Source of the DNA: Mesorhizobium sp. NBSH29
Lineage (GTDB): Bacteria; Pseudomonadota; Alphaproteobacteria; Rhizobiales; Rhizobiaceae
DNA length: 64,000 nucleotides
Assembly: GCF_015500055.1 (NCBI RefSeq)
Contig: NZ_CP045492.1
Span: 3,234,501-3,298,500, forward strand
Reading direction: 5' to 3'
Of this stretch, positions 1 to 8,499 are shown one piece after another. Position 1 is the first letter of the stretch; the number at the start of each line of letters is the position of its first letter. The notes below the pieces were generated by a model. It was not told the DNA's origin and did not search any database. It worked only from the letters and a program-made list of their open reading frames with translations. Made by a program: the position numbers and the translations under genes.

Positions 1-557
1 GGCCGCAATGCCGACTGGTCGAAGTGCTCAAAGGCGCATTCGTGAAAGATATGAGCCAGGAAACCAAAATCCGCCATGTGGCGCGCGTCCCGGGCAAATT
101 CGACTTCGCGACGAAAGCCAATGCCATTGAGGGTCGCGTACCCGCCTCCCGGCAAATGGATCGGTATCGTCACGCCATTTGTACGATCGCGCTGGCGCAT
201 GTAGTGAACGACGGGCTCGGAATCCTCCGTGAGGAATTCCCGGATTTGCGTATCCGCTGATTTATCAAATTTCCAGAAGAAGGGCACCGAAGTACGAGCC
301 GCAGCTTTTTGAATCGGATCGATCCTGCCATAGCCCCGCTCGCACCAATATTCGTTCATGTCGTCAGCCATATTTCGCGACGTCAGCAACGACGGAACCA
401 TGATGGAGCCATCGAGATCGAATGGAACGGGAGTGTAGTCGTAGACGAGCCCTTCAAAGCCCAGCGCGCCCAAAAGGCTGAAGGCCTGATCGACGCATGC
501 ATCCAGAGTTTCCTGCCCTGCAAAACAGTCTCTGATGGTGTCGATTGATTCCATCAT
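1..557 (-). CDS. LuxR-family regulator, plant-signal-responsive solo type (3' end outside window)
   Basis: Reading the minus strand from ATG 557 gives at least 185 open codons that run off the window edge. An AGGAG lies 7 bases before the ATG. The visible part is an autoinducer-binding domain; the DNA-binding HTH would lie outside. Aligning on the Asp-Pro pair (D80-P81, TraR D70-P71) places W95 at TraR W85, but M67 stands where TraR has W57 and W71 where TraR has Y61. That Trp-to-Met and Tyr-to-Trp pair marks the plant-associated LuxR solos (OryR, PsoR, XccR, PipR), which respond to plant compounds and not to AHLs. These regulators sit beside a prolyl iminopeptidase gene, as here (divergent at 672). 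No luxI-like synthase is seen in the window. The family is secure; the signal is inferred. Confidence 0.88.
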   Translation of the reverse strand, partial: MMESIDTIRDCFAGQETLDACVDQAFSLLGALGFEGLVYDYTPVPFDLDGSIMVPSLLTSRNMADDMNEYWCERGYGRIDPIQKAAARTSVPFFWKFDKSADTQIREFLTEDSEPVVHYMRQRDRTNGVTIPIHLPGGGYATLNGIGFRREVEFARDARHMADFGFLAHIFHECAFEHFDQSALR

Positions 558-641
558 GGCCGTACTCCTGAAGGTCGCTTACTGGCACCCTATCACTTCT
601 TATAGCTAACATAGCCAACACCGTGCGTTAATATGCCGGCA

Positions 642-658
642 TGCTCAAGTGCTTAGCA
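642..658. promoter_or_regulatory. Imperfect 17-bp dyad between luxR solo and pip
   Basis: The sequence TGCTCAAGTGCTTAGCA is an imperfect palindrome (TGCT-AAG against CTT-AGCA). It lies in the 114-base divergent region between the LuxR gene and the hydrolase. Size and placement suit a lux-type operator, but it sits very close to the hydrolase start, nearer than a usual -35 overlap, and its arms differ at one position. Treat it as a candidate only. Confidence 0.3.
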
Positions 659-671
659 GTTGGAGTTGCCA

Positions 672-1562
672 GTGTGGCGTGAAATTCAAGCCGACGAACG
701 CATCGAAGTTGATGTCAACGGCCACAAAATCATTGCCTATAGCTTTGGCGCGGGTAGCGAGACGGTCTTTTGCCTTAACGGTGGACCTGGCCTACCCTGC
801 GATTATCTGCGGGAGGCTCATTCCTGCATGGTGGACGAAGGGTACCGCGTGGTGGCTTTCGACCAACTTGGTACAGGAGCCTCCGACCGCCCTACAGACG
901 CCGCGCTGTGGACCATCAGCCGCTATGTCGAGGAGACTGAAACTGTTCGAAAAGCTCTCGGACTTGGAAAGGTCCACATGCTCGGCCATTCCTGGGGAGG
1001 ATGGCTCGCAATCGACTATGCGCTGGCTTACCCGGAACATCTGCAAACGCTGATCCTGGAAGATACTGTCGCAGACATGCCGCATCTCATCATCGAGCTT
1101 GAGCGTTTGCGCGCTGCGCTCGGACCGGAAACGGTGGCCATGATGCAAAAGCATGAGGCTCAGGGAACGCTGGACCACCCCGAATACATGGCAGCGATCA
1201 CGATACTCAACTATCGCCACGTGTGCCGCATGGCCGAATGGCCGGCACCAGTTGTTCGCTCGCTCACCGACTGGAACATGGGCCCCTACACAACCATGCA
1301 GGGACCAAATGAGTTTCTTTATACCGGCAACCTGAAAGACTGGAACCGTATTGGGGATCTGCCGAAAATTCAGGTACCGGTCCTGATCACGCATGGTGAG
1401 CACGACGAGTTGACCCCCGCCTGCGGGCTTCGAATGAAGCTTGCCATACCCAAGGCCGAGCTTCACGTCATTGCGAACGCCAGCCACATGCCATTCTACG
1501 AAAATCCGGGTACATATTACCCTATCTTGAAAGCGTTCCTCGCGCGCCACAAGGCCGCTTGA
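672..1562 (+). CDS. pip: Prolyl iminopeptidase-like alpha/beta hydrolase (peptidase S33)
   Basis: A 296-residue alpha/beta hydrolase. It has the S33 oxyanion motif GGPG (37-40), a nucleophile elbow GHSWGG with Ser107, and probable catalytic Asp245 (in HGEHDE) and His272 (in NASHMPF). Family members remove N-terminal proline or other residues from small peptides or amides. The frame is open from TTG 660, but GTG 672 has GGAG six bases upstream and is the better start. A stop (TAG 654) rules out anything earlier. It is divergent from a LuxR solo and 33 bases ahead of a peptide ABC transporter, the arrangement of the pip genes controlled by OryR/PipR regulators. No signal peptide, so probably cytoplasmic, acting on imported peptides or amides. 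The exact substrate is unknown. Confidence 0.85.
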   Translation: MWREIQADERIEVDVNGHKIIAYSFGAGSETVFCLNGGPGLPCDYLREAHSCMVDEGYRVVAFDQLGTGASDRPTDAALWTISRYVEETETVRKALGLGKVHMLGHSWGGWLAIDYALAYPEHLQTLILEDTVADMPHLIIELERLRAALGPETVAMMQKHEAQGTLDHPEYMAAITILNYRHVCRMAEWPAPVVRSLTDWNMGPYTTMQGPNEFLYTGNLKDWNRIGDLPKIQVPVLITHGEHDELTPACGLRMKLAIPKAELHVIANASHMPFYENPGTYYPILKAFLARHKAA

Positions 1563-1595
1563 TGGACCCACGGTCACGGCAGGTCCCGGAAAACA

Positions 1596-2534
1596 ATGCA
1601 CCGATATAGGTTCGTCCTCTTCAGGCCGCTGCAGTTTTTGCCTGTGCTCTTTGGCATCAGCGTGATCACCTTCGTTCTGGTACGATTGATTCCAGGTGAC
1701 CCGGCGCGTGTACTGCTGGGAACGCGCGCGACGCCCGACGCGCTGGAACGTATCCGTGAGCAGTACGGTCTGAACGAGCCCATGTGGGTGCAGTATTTCT
1801 ACTTCATCAAAAACCTGTGGAACGGCGAGATGGGGCGTTCAATCCTTTACAAGATCGATGTTCTCAAGCTCATTGCCACCCGTATCGAACCGACATTGGC
1901 GCTGGTGCTTTGCAGCGTGTTGCTATCAATCCTGATCGCGGTACCGATGGCGGCGATTGCCGCGCGCAACCAAGGGCGATGGGCCGACCATCTCATCCGT
2001 GTCACATCCACCTTCGGCATCGGCTTCCCACCATTCTGGCTCGGCCTGATGCTGATCATCTTGTTCAGCGTCAAGCTCGGGGTCCTACCGGTTTCCGGAT
2101 ATGGAAATACTTTTGGGGAAAAGGCGGCACATCTGGTGTTGCCCAGCCTAACGATTGCTCTGTCCCTGTCGACAGTTCTGGCCCGCAGTCTAAGGGCGGC
2201 TATGGTCGAGGCGTTGCGTTCTGATGTTGCGACAGCAGCACGCGCCCGCGGAATGCCAGAAAGCATTGTTTTCTGGCGGCATGTGGTGCCCAACTCACTG
2301 GTTCCCACCGTTAATCTTTTGGCCGTCAACATCGGCTGGCTCATTGGCGGAACGGTGGTGATTGAGACCGTCTTCGCGCTTCCCGGCATGGGCCAACTGC
2401 TGGTGCGGGCCATTTTTTCGCGCGATTACATGGTTGTCCAAGGCATCGCCATGGTGCTTGCCTGCGCAACCGTGTTGATCAATTTCCTCGCGGATATTGC
2501 TACCGTTGCACTCGACCCGAGGGTAAAGCTATGA
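1596..2534 (+). CDS. Peptide/nickel-type ABC transporter permease (DppB family)
   Basis: 312 residues with about six membrane segments. The N-terminus (PLQFLPVLFGISVITFVLVR) and the following PGDPAR motif are typical of DppB/OppB. The EAA-type loop for contact with the ATPase reads ARGMPESIVFWRHVVPNSLVP-like near residues 212-235. It is the first transporter gene after the iminopeptidase. Its stop overlaps the next start (ATGA at 2531), so translation is coupled. With the adjacent permease it forms the inner-membrane channel for a peptide or peptide-like ligand. Family placement is secure; substrate cannot be read from the permease. Confidence 0.93.
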   Translation: MHRYRFVLFRPLQFLPVLFGISVITFVLVRLIPGDPARVLLGTRATPDALERIREQYGLNEPMWVQYFYFIKNLWNGEMGRSILYKIDVLKLIATRIEPTLALVLCSVLLSILIAVPMAAIAARNQGRWADHLIRVTSTFGIGFPPFWLGLMLIILFSVKLGVLPVSGYGNTFGEKAAHLVLPSLTIALSLSTVLARSLRAAMVEALRSDVATAARARGMPESIVFWRHVVPNSLVPTVNLLAVNIGWLIGGTVVIETVFALPGMGQLLVRAIFSRDYMVVQGIAMVLACATVLINFLADIATVALDPRVKL

Positions 2535-3382
2535 GCCCGTCCAGTGTCTTCACCCAGTTTGCCGGGTGGCAACGCTTAGCGGGGCGTCGCGTCGCACTGG
2601 TGGCGGGTGCCACGCTGCTTGCGCTTTTTCTTGTTATGGCAATTACCGCACCCTGGATCGCCCCATACGACCCTATCGCGCAGGATGCACTGGTTCGGCT
2701 GCAGCCACCCTCGCTGCTACATCCCTTTGGAACCGATAATTTCGGCCGTGACATTTTCTCCCGGGTCATTTGGGGGACCAGGATCGACCTGCAGATCGCT
2801 GTTATCGGCGTCATCTTCCCGCTTGTAATCGGAACGCTTCTTGGCACGCTAGCCGGGTTCTTCGGTGGGATCGTCGATGTGATTTTCATGCGCATCGTCG
2901 ACATCATTCTGGCATTTCCCTTCCTCGTCCTGATGCTGTCCATCATTGCTATTCTGGGACCGGGCCTGGCAAGCTTTTACATCGCCATGGCGCTGGTGGG
3001 ATGGGTGTCCTATGCGCGGCTTATCAGGGCCCAGATCCTAGTGATCAAGAACAGCGATTATGCCGTAGCAGCCACCAGCCTGGGGTTCAGCCGCACCCGC
3101 ATCATGTTCCGGCACCTGCTGCCCAATGCGGTGGCCGGATCGCTGGTATTTGCCATGTCGGACGCCGTCCTCGTGCTGCTCAACGGCGCGGCGATCAGCT
3201 ATCTCGGCCTTGGCGTACAACCACCCTTGGCAGAATGGGGGGTGATGGTGGCGGAAGGCCAACCTTTCATTACCACAGCATGGTGGATCACTTTGTTTCC
3301 GGGGCTTTCGATCGTCGTTCTTGCCTTTGCCTTCAGCTTGATTGGAGATGGGTTGGGCGACCTCCTGGGGGTTCATGAATGA
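2531..3382 (+). CDS. Peptide/nickel-type ABC transporter permease (DppC family)
   Basis: 283 residues. It has a cytoplasmic N-terminal tail, a first membrane helix near residues 25-45, the DppC hallmark HPFGTDNFGRDIFSRVIWG (about 62-80) and four or five further helices. An EAA loop (SLGFSRTRIMFRHLLPNAV) is near 175-195. ATGA overlaps join it to the genes on both sides. It pairs with the DppB-type permease upstream. Confidence 0.93.
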   Translation: MSPSSVFTQFAGWQRLAGRRVALVAGATLLALFLVMAITAPWIAPYDPIAQDALVRLQPPSLLHPFGTDNFGRDIFSRVIWGTRIDLQIAVIGVIFPLVIGTLLGTLAGFFGGIVDVIFMRIVDIILAFPFLVLMLSIIAILGPGLASFYIAMALVGWVSYARLIRAQILVIKNSDYAVAATSLGFSRTRIMFRHLLPNAVAGSLVFAMSDAVLVLLNGAAISYLGLGVQPPLAEWGVMVAEGQPFITTAWWITLFPGLSIVVLAFAFSLIGDGLGDLLGVHE

Positions 3383-5076
3383 ACGCCCCCCTGCTCTCAG
3401 TCACCGAGTTGACCCTCGATCTAGACACTGATGGTGCTCCACACCGGCTGCTCGATTCCATCTCGCTCGATTTGGGTGAAGGCGAAATTCTTGGGCTCGT
3501 CGGCGAGAGCGGTTCAGGTAAAAGCCTGCTTTGTCGCTCGATTGTAGGTCTCCTGCCCTCCAAAAAACTGCATATTACCGGCGGATCCATCAAACTTGGA
3601 CAACAGGAACTTACAACCGCGTCGGAGGCGGAAATGCTTCGGGTGCGCGGCGGCGAGATCGGTATGATCTTTCAAAACCCGACTAGCCATCTCGATCCCG
3701 TTATGCGCATTGGTGACCAGATCGCGGAGGGCATCCGTTTTCACCAGAACACTGATGTGAAAACGGCGCGCGCAGCAGCTACGGAGATCCTGGATCTGGT
3801 CGGGTTCCCCGATCCGACCACCCAATATGACAAGTTCCCGCATGAATTTTCCGGCGGCATGCGGCAACGCGCGATGATCGGTGCCGCAATTTCCTGTAAT
3901 CCGAAAATCCTTATCGCAGACGAACCCACGACTGCACTGGACGTGACTATCCAGGCACAAATCCTGCGCCTGCTCGCAGACATGCGCGACAAGCGGGGAC
4001 TGTCCATCATTCTTATCACCCATGATCTGGGCGTTGTCGCTCAAGTGTGCGATCGGATCGCGGTGATGCGCAATGGCCAGCTTGTCGAGCAGGGACCGAA
4101 GCGGTCGCTTCTCACCAAACCGCAACACGTTTACACGGCCGAGTTGATCGCCAGCCATCCGTCAATACCCGAGGATGATAATCAATCGGAAGGTGTGGCT
4201 GCTGCCGCAACGCAAGGCGACAAAACCCTGCCGATCTTTGAGATCGATGATTTATTTGTACGGTTTTCCAAAGGCGGAATTTTCAAGAAGGACAAATCGG
4301 TTGGCGCGGTAAATGGTATCAGTTTGCGCGTTATGCCGGGCGAAACCGTCGGCATCGTCGGCGAATCCGGCAGTGGCAAGAGCACTCTGGCGCGCACCAT
4401 GCTGGGGCTCACGCCTGCATCGTCAGGCCGCATTCGCTACAATGGTGAGGATATCACCGCAAGCCAGCCCGAGGCGCTACGGACGTTAAGGCAACAGACT
4501 GCAATGGTGTTCCAAGATCCCTACAATGCCCTCAACCCCAGACTGACAATCGGCGACATGCTGGCCGAGGTCCTGAAAGTTCAGGGTAAGGTCCAGACCG
4601 AACAGATCAGCGAACGCTGTGAGCAGTTGCTTGAACTGGTTGGCCTCGACCGGGAATTTCTAGCCCGCAAACCGCGAAGCATGAGCGGCGGTCAATGCCA
4701 GCGCGCCGGCATTGCACGTGCGCTGGCCGTAGACCCCCGGCTGATCATCGCAGATGAATGCGTTGCAGCACTCGATGTCACGATCCAGGCGCAGATCATC
4801 GAACTGTTCCGGGACCTTAAACAGAAGATGGCGCTGACTTTGATCTTCATAGCCCATGACCTGGCGATCGTGCGAAACCTGTGCGAGCGCGTAATCGTCT
4901 TGTACCGGGGCGAGATCGTCGAGGAAGGTTTTTCTGCCGAAGTATTCGCGCGACCGAAGCATGCTTACACGGCATCGCTGATAGCCGCCATTCCGCACAT
5001 TGATCCCGACCGGCCACTCCTACCGACAATTCAGTTCGGCGGACAATCCGTACATTCCGAAGCCGTGCATCGATGA
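3379..5076 (+). CDS. Peptide ABC transporter, fused double ATP-binding protein (DppD-DppF type)
   Basis: 565 residues made of two complete ABC ATPase domains. The first has Walker A GESGSGKS (42-49), signature FSGGMRQR and Walker B ILIADEPTTALD. The second (from about residue 290) has Walker A GESGSGKST and signature MSGGQCQR. Its Walker B region reads LIIADECVAALD, where most relatives have a Pro after the Asp-Glu; the catalytic Glu is kept, so activity is expected. It starts inside an ATGA overlap with the permease gene and energises the two preceding permeases. Start ATG 3379 is fixed by the coupling. Confidence 0.92.
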   Translation: MNAPLLSVTELTLDLDTDGAPHRLLDSISLDLGEGEILGLVGESGSGKSLLCRSIVGLLPSKKLHITGGSIKLGQQELTTASEAEMLRVRGGEIGMIFQNPTSHLDPVMRIGDQIAEGIRFHQNTDVKTARAAATEILDLVGFPDPTTQYDKFPHEFSGGMRQRAMIGAAISCNPKILIADEPTTALDVTIQAQILRLLADMRDKRGLSIILITHDLGVVAQVCDRIAVMRNGQLVEQGPKRSLLTKPQHVYTAELIASHPSIPEDDNQSEGVAAAATQGDKTLPIFEIDDLFVRFSKGGIFKKDKSVGAVNGISLRVMPGETVGIVGESGSGKSTLARTMLGLTPASSGRIRYNGEDITASQPEALRTLRQQTAMVFQDPYNALNPRLTIGDMLAEVLKVQGKVQTEQISERCEQLLELVGLDREFLARKPRSMSGGQCQRAGIARALAVDPRLIIADECVAALDVTIQAQIIELFRDLKQKMALTLIFIAHDLAIVRNLCERVIVLYRGEIVEEGFSAEVFARPKHAYTASLIAAIPHIDPDRPLLPTIQFGGQSVHSEAVHR

Positions 5077-5114
5077 AGCACCAACTATAACCACAACAAA
5101 AAGGGAACCTTGAG

Positions 5115-6629
5115 ATGAGAAAGAACATGTTGAGAATCGGATTTGCCACGTTGATGGCAAGCGTCACGCTGGGAGCCAGCATCGCGGAGGCTGCGGGCGT
5201 ATTGACAATCGGCCGGCGCGAAGATTCCACCACCTTCGACCCGATCATGACCGCCCAGAATATAGATCTGTGGGTCTACGCTAATCTTTATGATGTTCTG
5301 ATCCGGGTCGACAAGACAGGGACCAAACTTGAGCCGGGCCTGGCCGAAAGCTGGACAGTAAGTGAAGATGGTCTGACCTATGTTCTGAAGCTGCGCGATG
5401 CCAAGTTCTCCGACGGCTCGCCGCTTACGGCCGAAGACGCAGCCTACTCATTGCTGCGAACGCGAGATGACAAAGGTTCACTGTGGAGCGACACGTATAA
5501 GGTGATCGAAACGGCCGAGGCGACGGATGCCAGGACGCTTACGGTTAAGCTCACGACACCCTCTGCTCCGTTCTTGTCGACACTCGCGTTTCCAGGCGTT
5601 TCGGTCTTGTCGAAGAAGGCACTTGAGACAGTGGGACAGGAAGCTCATGCGGAGAAGCCGGTGTCATCCGGCGCATTTGTCGTCAAGGAATGGCGGCGCG
5701 GCGACCGTGTCATCCTGGAGAAAAACCCCAGTTTCTGGCAGGCAGACCGTGTCAGCCTCGACGGCGTGGAATGGATTTCGGTGCCGGACGACAATACGCG
5801 CATGCTGAATGTCCAGGCGGGTCAACTCGACACCGCAATCTTCGTGCCGTTCTCCCGGGTTGCCGAACTGCAAAAAGACCCGAACCTCACCGTTCACCTA
5901 GACCCCTCAACTCGTGAAGATCATCTGTTGATCAACCACAAGAATGGCGCACTCGCGAAAAAAGAAGTCCGCCAGGCGCTGGATCTGGCGATCGACAAGA
6001 AAGCGGTAATCGATACAGTGACGTTCGGACTTGGTGAAATCGCCAATTCCTATGTCCCTAAGGGTGCGCTTTATTATTATGCTGACAATCTGCAGCGCCC
6101 CTACGATCCCGAAAAAGCCAAGCAGATGCTGGCAGACGCGGGTGCGTCAGACCTGACGTTGAACTACCTGGTCCGCGCTGGCGACGAAGTCGTTGAGCAG
6201 ACCGCTGTTCTCTTGCAGCAACAGCTTTCGAAAGCTGGCGTGACCGTTAATCTGCAGAAAGTCGACCCAAGCCAGGAGTGGGACATGCTGGTGGCAGGTG
6301 ACTATGACATTGGCGTCAACTACTGGACCAACGACATTCTCGATCCCGATCAGAAGACAACTTTTGTTCTCGGACACGATACCAACAACAACTACATGAC
6401 CCATTATCAGAACGACAAAGTGAAAGATCTGGTATCGGCTGCGCGCATCGAAATGGATTCAGAAAAGCGCGAGCAGATGTACATCGATATCCAGAAAATG
6501 GCTAAGGATGATGTCAACTGGATCGATCTTTACTACAGCCCCTTCATAAATGTGTCGCGCAAAAATATCGAGAATTTCTATCAGAATCCTCTCGGCCGGT
6601 TCTTTCTTGAAGACACCGTGAAAAACTAG
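5115..6629 (+). CDS. Periplasmic peptide-binding protein (SBP family 5)
   Basis: 504 residues. A signal peptide (MRKNMLRIGFATLMASVTLG, cleavage after IAEAA near residue 27) is followed by a family 5 solute-binding protein of the DppA/OppA type: LEPGLAESW, LKLRDAKFSDGSPLTAEDA, and the hinge region KNPSFWQ. AGGGA precedes ATG 5115. The gene lies 38 bases after the ATPase gene and closes the operon before a terminator. In the PipR system of Pseudomonas, a binding protein encoded next to the regulator is needed for sensing the plant signal; this protein occupies the equivalent place. The ligand is unknown. Confidence 0.92.
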   Translation: MRKNMLRIGFATLMASVTLGASIAEAAGVLTIGRREDSTTFDPIMTAQNIDLWVYANLYDVLIRVDKTGTKLEPGLAESWTVSEDGLTYVLKLRDAKFSDGSPLTAEDAAYSLLRTRDDKGSLWSDTYKVIETAEATDARTLTVKLTTPSAPFLSTLAFPGVSVLSKKALETVGQEAHAEKPVSSGAFVVKEWRRGDRVILEKNPSFWQADRVSLDGVEWISVPDDNTRMLNVQAGQLDTAIFVPFSRVAELQKDPNLTVHLDPSTREDHLLINHKNGALAKKEVRQALDLAIDKKAVIDTVTFGLGEIANSYVPKGALYYYADNLQRPYDPEKAKQMLADAGASDLTLNYLVRAGDEVVEQTAVLLQQQLSKAGVTVNLQKVDPSQEWDMLVAGDYDIGVNYWTNDILDPDQKTTFVLGHDTNNNYMTHYQNDKVKDLVSAARIEMDSEKREQMYIDIQKMAKDDVNWIDLYYSPFINVSRKNIENFYQNPLGRFFLEDTVKN

Positions 6630-6639
6630 CGATGCGTTA

Positions 6640-6667
6640 CCGCCAGGCAGAAATCTGCCTGGCGGTA
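6640..6667 (+). terminator. Rho-independent terminator of the pip-ABC operon
   Basis: A perfect 12-bp stem (ACCGCCAGGCAG paired with CTGCCTGGCGGT) with a short A/T loop is followed by ACTTTT. It lies just after the binding-protein stop codon and separates this operon from the convergent minus-strand operon. Confidence 0.85.
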
Positions 6668-6714
6668 CTTTTCGATGGCTTCGAGATTTGTAGCCGCTAG
6701 GCCGACTGGATACC

Positions 6715-8499
6715 TTAGCCTGCCGCTACCAGATGCCCCTCGCCCACATCGTTCAGCACGCGCTTTTCTGGAGGATTACCGAGAGCGTGCACTGGACTAG
6801 GGATCTCGGCGTCGAGCCGTGTGAAGCCGGTCCGGCGATTACGTGGGTCTGGGTTTGGGACGGCGTCAATCAGTCGACGCGTATAGGCGTGTTGGGGGTT
6901 GGAAAAAACCTGGTCGCGCGTGCCCATCTCGACAATCTGACCCAGATACATCACTGCCACCCGGTCAGAGATATTTTCCACCACGGCCATATCGTGTGAA
7001 ATGAAAAGGTAGGAGAGACCAAATTCTTTTTGCAGTTCCTTGAGAAGGGTGAGCACACGCGCCTGCACCGAAACATCGAGTGCCGACACGCTCTCATCGG
7101 CAATAATCAGCTTTGGCTTCAATGTCAGGGCGCGCGCAATACAGATGCGCTGGCGCTGCCCTCCGGAGAATTCGTGCGGATAGCGCTCCATCTGGTCAGC
7201 AGACAAACCGACGCGTTCAAACAGATAGGCCGCCTGTTCCCTCCGTTTTGCAGCCGAGCCGATCCCGTGGACAAGCAGCGGCTCCTCAACCAATTCGCCC
7301 ACGCGCATCCGCGGATCAAGCGAAGCGTAGGGATCCTGAAAGATCATCTGGACATCGCGCTTGATGGCCAGGTGCCCTGCTCTATCCAGACCCACGACGT
7401 TACGCCCATTGATGCTGATCTCGCCGGCGAACGGAACCAGACCTGCAATCGCCTTCGCCGTGGTGGACTTCCCACAACCGGATTCTCCCACAAGCGACAC
7501 CGTTTCGTGTGCAGCGATGTCAAACCCGATGCCTTCCACCGCGTGAACGCGTCGGTCGACGCGGCCAAAAAAGCCGCCACGTAGATCAAAATGAACATGC
7601 AGGTCGCGGATGCGGACAACGGGGTGAAGTGCCTGTGACACTTCTGCCGTCCGGGGCAGGACAGGCGATGTCTGCGCACCCAGCCGACCGGCTCCCATCT
7701 TGGGAACGGCGGCCAGCAATTCACGCGTATACTCAGCCTGTGGCCGCTCAAAAATATCGCGTGTCGTTCCTTCTTCGATATTTCTGCCATGGCGCATGAT
7801 GATGACGCGATCCGCCATCTCGGCCACAACGCCCATGTCGTGTGTGATGAGGATGACTGCAGTGCCGTGTGTTGCCTGGAGATCGCGCAACAGTTCCAGC
7901 ACCTCGCCTTGAACTGTCACGTCGAGGGCCGTGGTCGGTTCGTCGGCAATCAGCACGTCTGGCTTGAGCGCCAGCGCCATGGCGATCATGACGCGCTGGC
8001 GCATGCCGCCGGATAGTTCATGCGGATATCGCTTCATCCGCGCTTCAGGGTCCGGGATGCGTACAGCCTTCAAGGCCTCTACAGCAACGGCGCGCGCTGC
8101 GGTGCCTGAAAGTGCGGCATGCGTCTCGATCGCCTCTACCAACTGCCGCCCGATGGTAAGCACCGGGTTGAGCGATGTCATCGGCTCCTGGAAAATCATG
8201 GCAATTTGGTTGCCGCGAATCTCGCGCATTTGCCGCTCCGGCAGATGCGTCAGATCGCGGTCGCCGAGCCTGATCGATCCGCTGGTAATGCGCGCGGCCG
8301 GTTGCGGCAGCAGACCCATGATCGCAAGCGAGGTGACCGACTTGCCCGACCCGGACTCACCGGCGATGCACAGCGTCTCGCCCCGATGCAGGGAGAAACT
8401 AAAATCACTCACGACAGCTGAATCAGTCGCCTCCCCGCGAATGGATACGGTAAGGTCAGAGACTGTCAGGACCGGCTCAGTCGACGTTTTGGCGGTCAT
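6715..8499 (-). CDS. Peptide ABC transporter, fused double ATP-binding protein (GsiA-like)
   Basis: 594 residues with two ABC ATPase domains. The first has Walker A GESGSGKS, signature LSGGMRQR and Walker B LIADEPTTALD. The second (from about residue 295) has GESGCGKST, FSGGQRQR and LIIADESVSALD. The linker carries the usual oligopeptide_HPY tail after each domain. The start overlaps the amidase stop by four bases (ATGA), and it is the last gene of the amiC operon. It energises the two permeases encoded at 11108-12933. Of the two fused ATPases in this window, its second nucleotide-binding site is closer to consensus. Confidence 0.92.
   Translation of the reverse strand: MTAKTSTEPVLTVSDLTVSIRGEATDSAVVSDFSFSLHRGETLCIAGESGSGKSVTSLAIMGLLPQPAARITSGSIRLGDRDLTHLPERQMREIRGNQIAMIFQEPMTSLNPVLTIGRQLVEAIETHAALSGTAARAVAVEALKAVRIPDPEARMKRYPHELSGGMRQRVMIAMALALKPDVLIADEPTTALDVTVQGEVLELLRDLQATHGTAVILITHDMGVVAEMADRVIIMRHGRNIEEGTTRDIFERPQAEYTRELLAAVPKMGAGRLGAQTSPVLPRTAEVSQALHPVVRIRDLHVHFDLRGGFFGRVDRRVHAVEGIGFDIAAHETVSLVGESGCGKSTTAKAIAGLVPFAGEISINGRNVVGLDRAGHLAIKRDVQMIFQDPYASLDPRMRVGELVEEPLLVHGIGSAAKRREQAAYLFERVGLSADQMERYPHEFSGGQRQRICIARALTLKPKLIIADESVSALDVSVQARVLTLLKELQKEFGLSYLFISHDMAVVENISDRVAVMYLGQIVEMGTRDQVFSNPQHAYTRRLIDAVPNPDPRNRRTGFTRLDAEIPSPVHALGNPPEKRVLNDVGEGHLVAAG

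Noticed and set aside
24-548. Two plus-strand open frames at the left edge
   Set aside because: They are antisense to the LuxR-family gene, which has clear domain residues and a ribosome binding site on the minus strand.
792-1601. 269-codon minus-strand open frame
   Set aside because: It is antisense to the iminopeptidase gene, whose catalytic motifs are intact, and shows no family features.
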